Assembly (NCBI GenBank): GCA_945893365.1
Contig: CAMDED010000048.1
Location: forward strand, 1 to 48,358
Direction: 5' to 3'
From: Candidatus Sulfopaludibacter sp. SbA3
GTDB taxonomy: Bacteria > Acidobacteriota > Terriglobia > Bryobacterales > Bryobacteraceae
DNA length: 48,358 bases
A program made the translations under genes and the position numbers. Below the pieces are notes generated by a model that did not search any database, was not told where the DNA came from, and saw only the letters and a list, made by a program, of their open reading frames with translations. Positions 45,609-48,358 of the stretch are shown in pieces (within the stretch, counting starts at the first letter, position 1; each line of letters begins with the position of its first letter).

Positions 45609-47390
45609 TCAGGCGGCGCACTCGCCGCGCCCAAGCTGCAGCGAGAAAGCGGTGTCGTCGCCCCAGTCCTGGTAGATCTCCGGGAACAACTCCGGCGGCT
45701 TCGCGAGGTCGCTCGTCAGATTGCGGAAGAACTCCACCTTGTGGCGCAACACGTAGTCGCGGAATTTCTCTCCCACTTGCCTGTTCTGCATGTAGTGATC
45801 CACCACGCGCTTCACGGCTTCGGGCGCAAGGCGCGCGGGAATACTCTGGACCGCGAGTCCGAAGCGCATGATTCCCGTCTCGTCGTGCGCGCCGCCGAGC
45901 AGCATCTGGTAATAGGGAATATCGCGCCCATCAATCTTGCGGGCGTTTCCGTAGAAGCCGAAATCGGCGGTCCAGTGCTGGCCGCAGGAATTCGGGCACC
46001 CGCTGACCTTGATCGAAAGCTTGCGCACGTGCGGATCGTCGAAATGCCTCACCGCGTTGTAGAGCGCCGCGCCCAGGTTCATCGACTTCGTCAGCGCCAG
46101 ATTGCAGGAATAGGCGCCGGGGCAGGTGACGACGTCGGAAATCTCCCTCGCTCCGCCTTCGCCCAATCCGAGATCGGCGAGCGCCGCGTGAAACGCTTTG
46201 AGGCGGCCGAGAGGCAGAAAGGAGACGATGAGGTTCTGGTCGATATTGATCCTCACCAGGCCGTCCCCGGCATCCTCGGCGAGACGCGCAAGACCGCGCA
46301 GTTGCTCGCTCGTGAGGTTCCCTTGCTCAACCCGCACCACGGCGGACGCGTAACCGGTCTGGCGTTGTTCGAACACGTTCGTCTCAAGCCAGCGGTCGTA
46401 TTCGGTGTGGTTCGGAGAGTGCGCGTCGAGCACCGGCAACAGCGCGCCCTGGCCGAGCGGGTGCGGCTTCGACTGGTAACCGCCAAAGCCCTCCGGCACC
46501 TGGTCCGGCGTTGGGATTCCGCCATTCTCCAGAATATCGGCGTACTCTTTGTCGATGGCCTCCCGAACCCATGCAAAGCCGCGCTCTTTCACCACGAACT
46601 TAAAGCGCGCTTTGTTGCGGTTCGCGCGGTTGCCGTGTTTATTGAATACGCGAATGACGGCTTCAATGCGGCTAACAAGGTTCTCGACAGGCAGGAATTC
46701 GTCAAGCACTTGCGCTTCGACCGGCAGGGGTCCGAGCCCCCCGCCGACGAGCATCCGGAAACCCTGGCGTCCGTCGTCGATCACAGCGCGCAGGCCTATA
46801 TCGTGGATGGTTCCGAGCATGCTGTCCTCCGGGTCGCCGGAGAAAGCGATTTTGAATTTGCGAGGCAGGTTGTCGGTCAGCGCCTTGCGCAGGAACGCAT
46901 AGGCCACCTTCTGCGTGTAGGGGCGGACGTCGAACGCTTCGTTGCGGCGCAGCCCCGCAAGCGGATCGCCGGTGACGTTCCGCACCGTATTGAAGCAGGC
47001 TTCGCGCGTGGTCATGCCTTCGTCCGCGAGCAGATGCATAACGTCGGCGCACTGGGCGAGCGGCACAAAGTGAAACTGAATATTCTGACGCGTCGTAAGG
47101 TGAGCCCGGCCCCCGCCGTACTCATCGGCGACGCGCGCCAGTTGCGCGATCTGCCTGCCGGTCAGGACACCGCCGGGAAACTTGCAGCGAATCATTTGGA
47201 CGCCAGGCTGCCTCTGGCCGTAGATGCCGTAACGCAGGCGGAAACCGCGGAATTCGTCCTCCGTGATCGTGCCCTCGAGAAAGGAAGAGGCGTAGGTGCG
47301 GAACTTTTCAATTTCCGCGCGAACGGTATGGTCGTGTTCGCGCTCAAAAGAGTCCCGCGCGGCCAAAGCGTCGTCAACGATAGTAGCCAT
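45609..47390 (-). CDS. sir: Siroheme sulfite/nitrite reductase (ferredoxin-type)
   Basis: A 593-residue reductase that takes sulfite to sulfide or nitrite to ammonia with six electrons. The two symmetrical halves show RYGIYGQRQPGVQMIRCKFPGG and HLTTRQNIQFHFV, and later RINIDQNLIVSFL. The coupled siroheme/4Fe-4S cysteines are in CPGAYSCNLA (Cx5C) and CPNSCGQH (Cx3C). I cannot choose between sulfite and nitrite as the main substrate from sequence. It is upstream of purH with an 18-base gap. ATG start, TGA stop. Confidence 0.92.
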   Translation of the reverse strand: MATIVDDALAARDSFEREHDHTVRAEIEKFRTYASSFLEGTITEDEFRGFRLRYGIYGQRQPGVQMIRCKFPGGVLTGRQIAQLARVADEYGGGRAHLTTRQNIQFHFVPLAQCADVMHLLADEGMTTREACFNTVRNVTGDPLAGLRRNEAFDVRPYTQKVAYAFLRKALTDNLPRKFKIAFSGDPEDSMLGTIHDIGLRAVIDDGRQGFRMLVGGGLGPLPVEAQVLDEFLPVENLVSRIEAVIRVFNKHGNRANRNKARFKFVVKERGFAWVREAIDKEYADILENGGIPTPDQVPEGFGGYQSKPHPLGQGALLPVLDAHSPNHTEYDRWLETNVFEQRQTGYASAVVRVEQGNLTSEQLRGLARLAEDAGDGLVRINIDQNLIVSFLPLGRLKAFHAALADLGLGEGGAREISDVVTCPGAYSCNLALTKSMNLGAALYNAVRHFDDPHVRKLSIKVSGCPNSCGQHWTADFGFYGNARKIDGRDIPYYQMLLGGAHDETGIMRFGLAVQSIPARLAPEAVKRVVDHYMQNRQVGEKFRDYVLRHKVEFFRNLTSDLAKPPELFPEIYQDWGDDTAFSLQLGRGECAA

Positions 47391-47409
47391 AGGTGCTCAA
47401 CCCCACTTA

Positions 47410-47419
47410 CTCTATAGAG
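47410..47419. promoter_or_regulatory. 10-bp palindrome upstream of the reductase gene
   Basis: CTCTATAGAG is a perfect palindrome centred about 24 bases upstream of the sulfite/nitrite reductase start, within its likely promoter. A TTGCAC (minus strand) lies farther upstream. It could be an operator, but a 10-bp palindrome can occur by chance. Confidence 0.3.
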
Positions 47420-47462
47420 ATTACCATCATTGGACTTGCGGTGCAAGGGTGCGAGCGCCTGT

Positions 47463-48022
47463 TCACTCTCCGGCAATCTTTGATGGCGTATCCCTGCTAC
47501 GGCTCGAATCCGGCGAACGCGTAGTCGCGTTCGGCAACGGCATCGTAAGCCTATTGCCGATATCGACTATGATGCACGGCCGCTTGTCCGGCCGGCACTC
47601 GGCGGAACGCTCACGCACAAGGCGCCGGCGCAGGTCTTCGCGAACCCGGACGGACCAGGCTGCTTTGGATTGCCGGCCTTCTTCCGAATGAAGCTGCCGG
47701 TCATTATTTTCAACGGAATTCTGGACATTCCCAACCATCGCGAGGGCAGCAATCGCAACGAGACGTTCGATCAAATACGCAGGTTCGTGGCCGCTGGACC
47801 GTAGCGCCTGGCGACAAAAAGGCGCTGGATCAGCAGAACGCGGGGCGCAAGAAGTGGAAGATGGAATGGGGGGACGTGATCCGGGACCTGAACAACCTCA
47901 TTGAGATGGAAGTCGCGATCGGCGGCGAAGGTTACATTTTTCGCGGCCAGGCGACCGGCGTGGCGGGGAAGGTCTTTCAAGCCTGCGGTGTCGCCCTGCC
48001 GCCCGCGCTGCGCTCATGCTGA
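47463..48022 (+). pseudogene. Decayed gene with at least two frameshifts
   Basis: Three coding-like segments follow one another in different frames: SPAIFDGVSLLRLESGERVVAFGNGIVSL, then PIADIDYDARPLVRPALGGTLTHKAPAQVFANPDGPGCFGLPAFFRMKLPVIIFNGILDIPNHREG...FDQIRRFVAAG, then WTVAPGDKKALDQQNAGRKKWKMEWGDVIRDLNNLIEMEVAIGGEGYIFRGQATG. The switches fall near 47,545-47,565 and 47,790-47,803. The joined product would be about 185 residues, lacking a clear start. I do not recognise the family; the style is of phage or plasmid proteins. Confidence 0.55.
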
Positions 48023-48358
48023 AACCATCTCCAGTTCGGCTCAGAGGGAGGGAAAGCGTGTCACTAGGCCGCTTTCAAAACCGTAACTCTTTGGAAAAGG
48101 ATGACTTCCGCCGGGGCGGTGTAGAAGATAAGTTTGACGATCACACCCCTGGATGCGGCAACTCCCCTTCAGGCCCATCCTGTATGAGACAATATGAGAC
48201 AAGACTCCCACAGTATATTCCAATCGAAGAATGAGCCTGAAGGAGGAAGGGAGCGAACAGCCGCGGGGCCTCCTTTCTTGAGTTGAGAATGACCAAAAAC
48301 TGCCCATACGCCGTACAATCTCCGGGGCCGACCAACGGGAGGTGGGACACCGCCCCCG
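48023..48358. other. Unassigned right edge of the window
   Basis: No gene, RNA or repeat that I can support. Short open frames on both strands are unconvincing. The region may be an intergenic space or the beginning of something that continues beyond the window. Confidence 0.4.

Noticed and set aside
44313-47417. A 1,034-codon open frame opposite purH and the sulfite/nitrite reductase
   Set aside because: It spans two intact genes on the opposite strand and has no domain-like pattern.

Overview
This 48.4 kb window is a chromosomal segment of a high-GC, Gram-negative-type soil bacterium. It is most likely an acidobacterium of the Bryobacterales / Candidatus Solibacter type. That placement is an inference from gene content (a split nuo operon, a DUF1080-like protein, a PQQ-type beta-propeller, NifJ beside a DHOD-like protein, a BlaI/M56 pair); no database search was possible. 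Gene density is high, and start/stop overlaps (ATGA, GTGA, TAATG) are common.

Layout. (1) About 0.3-9.9 kb, minus strand: a respiratory complex I operon in transcription order nuoC-D-I-J-K-L-M-N-H. A, B, E, F and G are absent, and H has moved to the 3' end. NuoL carries a long His-rich insert. (2) 10.0-12.3 kb: an unrecognised 126-aa protein and two overlapping transglutaminase-like genes. (3) 12.6-15.6 kb: a BlaI repressor and a BlaR1-like M56 membrane protease whose C-terminus holds eight exactly spaced 34-residue repeats; the promoter carries paired operator-like boxes. (4) 15.7-18.4 kb, minus strand: rpsO-pnp with a hairpin-rich leader. (5) 18,381-21,355: a complete 2,975-bp IS1-like mobile element with 26-bp perfect inverted ends and a 6-bp target duplication. 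It carries a frameshifted transposase, a translationally coupled membrane protein, a winged-helix-like passenger, two small ORFs and a leucine-type tRNA whose anticodon reads UUA (cognate codon UAA, a stop). (6) 21.6-28.0 kb: recO, glyQ, glyS, ppdK. (7) 28.1-32.7 kb: prs, rplY/ctc, pth, rpsF, rpsR, rplI and an SDR oxidoreductase. (8) 32.8-43.9 kb: a GAF-GGDEF diguanylate cyclase, a secreted DUF1080-like protein, a secreted cytochrome c, nifJ with an overlapping DHOD-like gene, a membrane PQQ-type beta-propeller and a secreted mutarotase-like protein. (9) 44.0-47.4 kb: purH and a siroheme sulfite/nitrite reductase in tandem. (10) 47.4-48.36 kb: a decayed, frameshifted gene and unassigned sequence.

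Most of the window is core metabolism and translation. The accessory part is the element at 18.4-21.4 kb, which sits between rpsO and recO and abuts the rpsO promoter. Its UUA-anticodon tRNA is the most unusual object here. Seven genes in this window (nuoH, nuoN, nuoL, recO, glyQ, rpsF and the SDR) end in UAA, so an active ochre suppressor would have to be weak, conditional, or used by something else.
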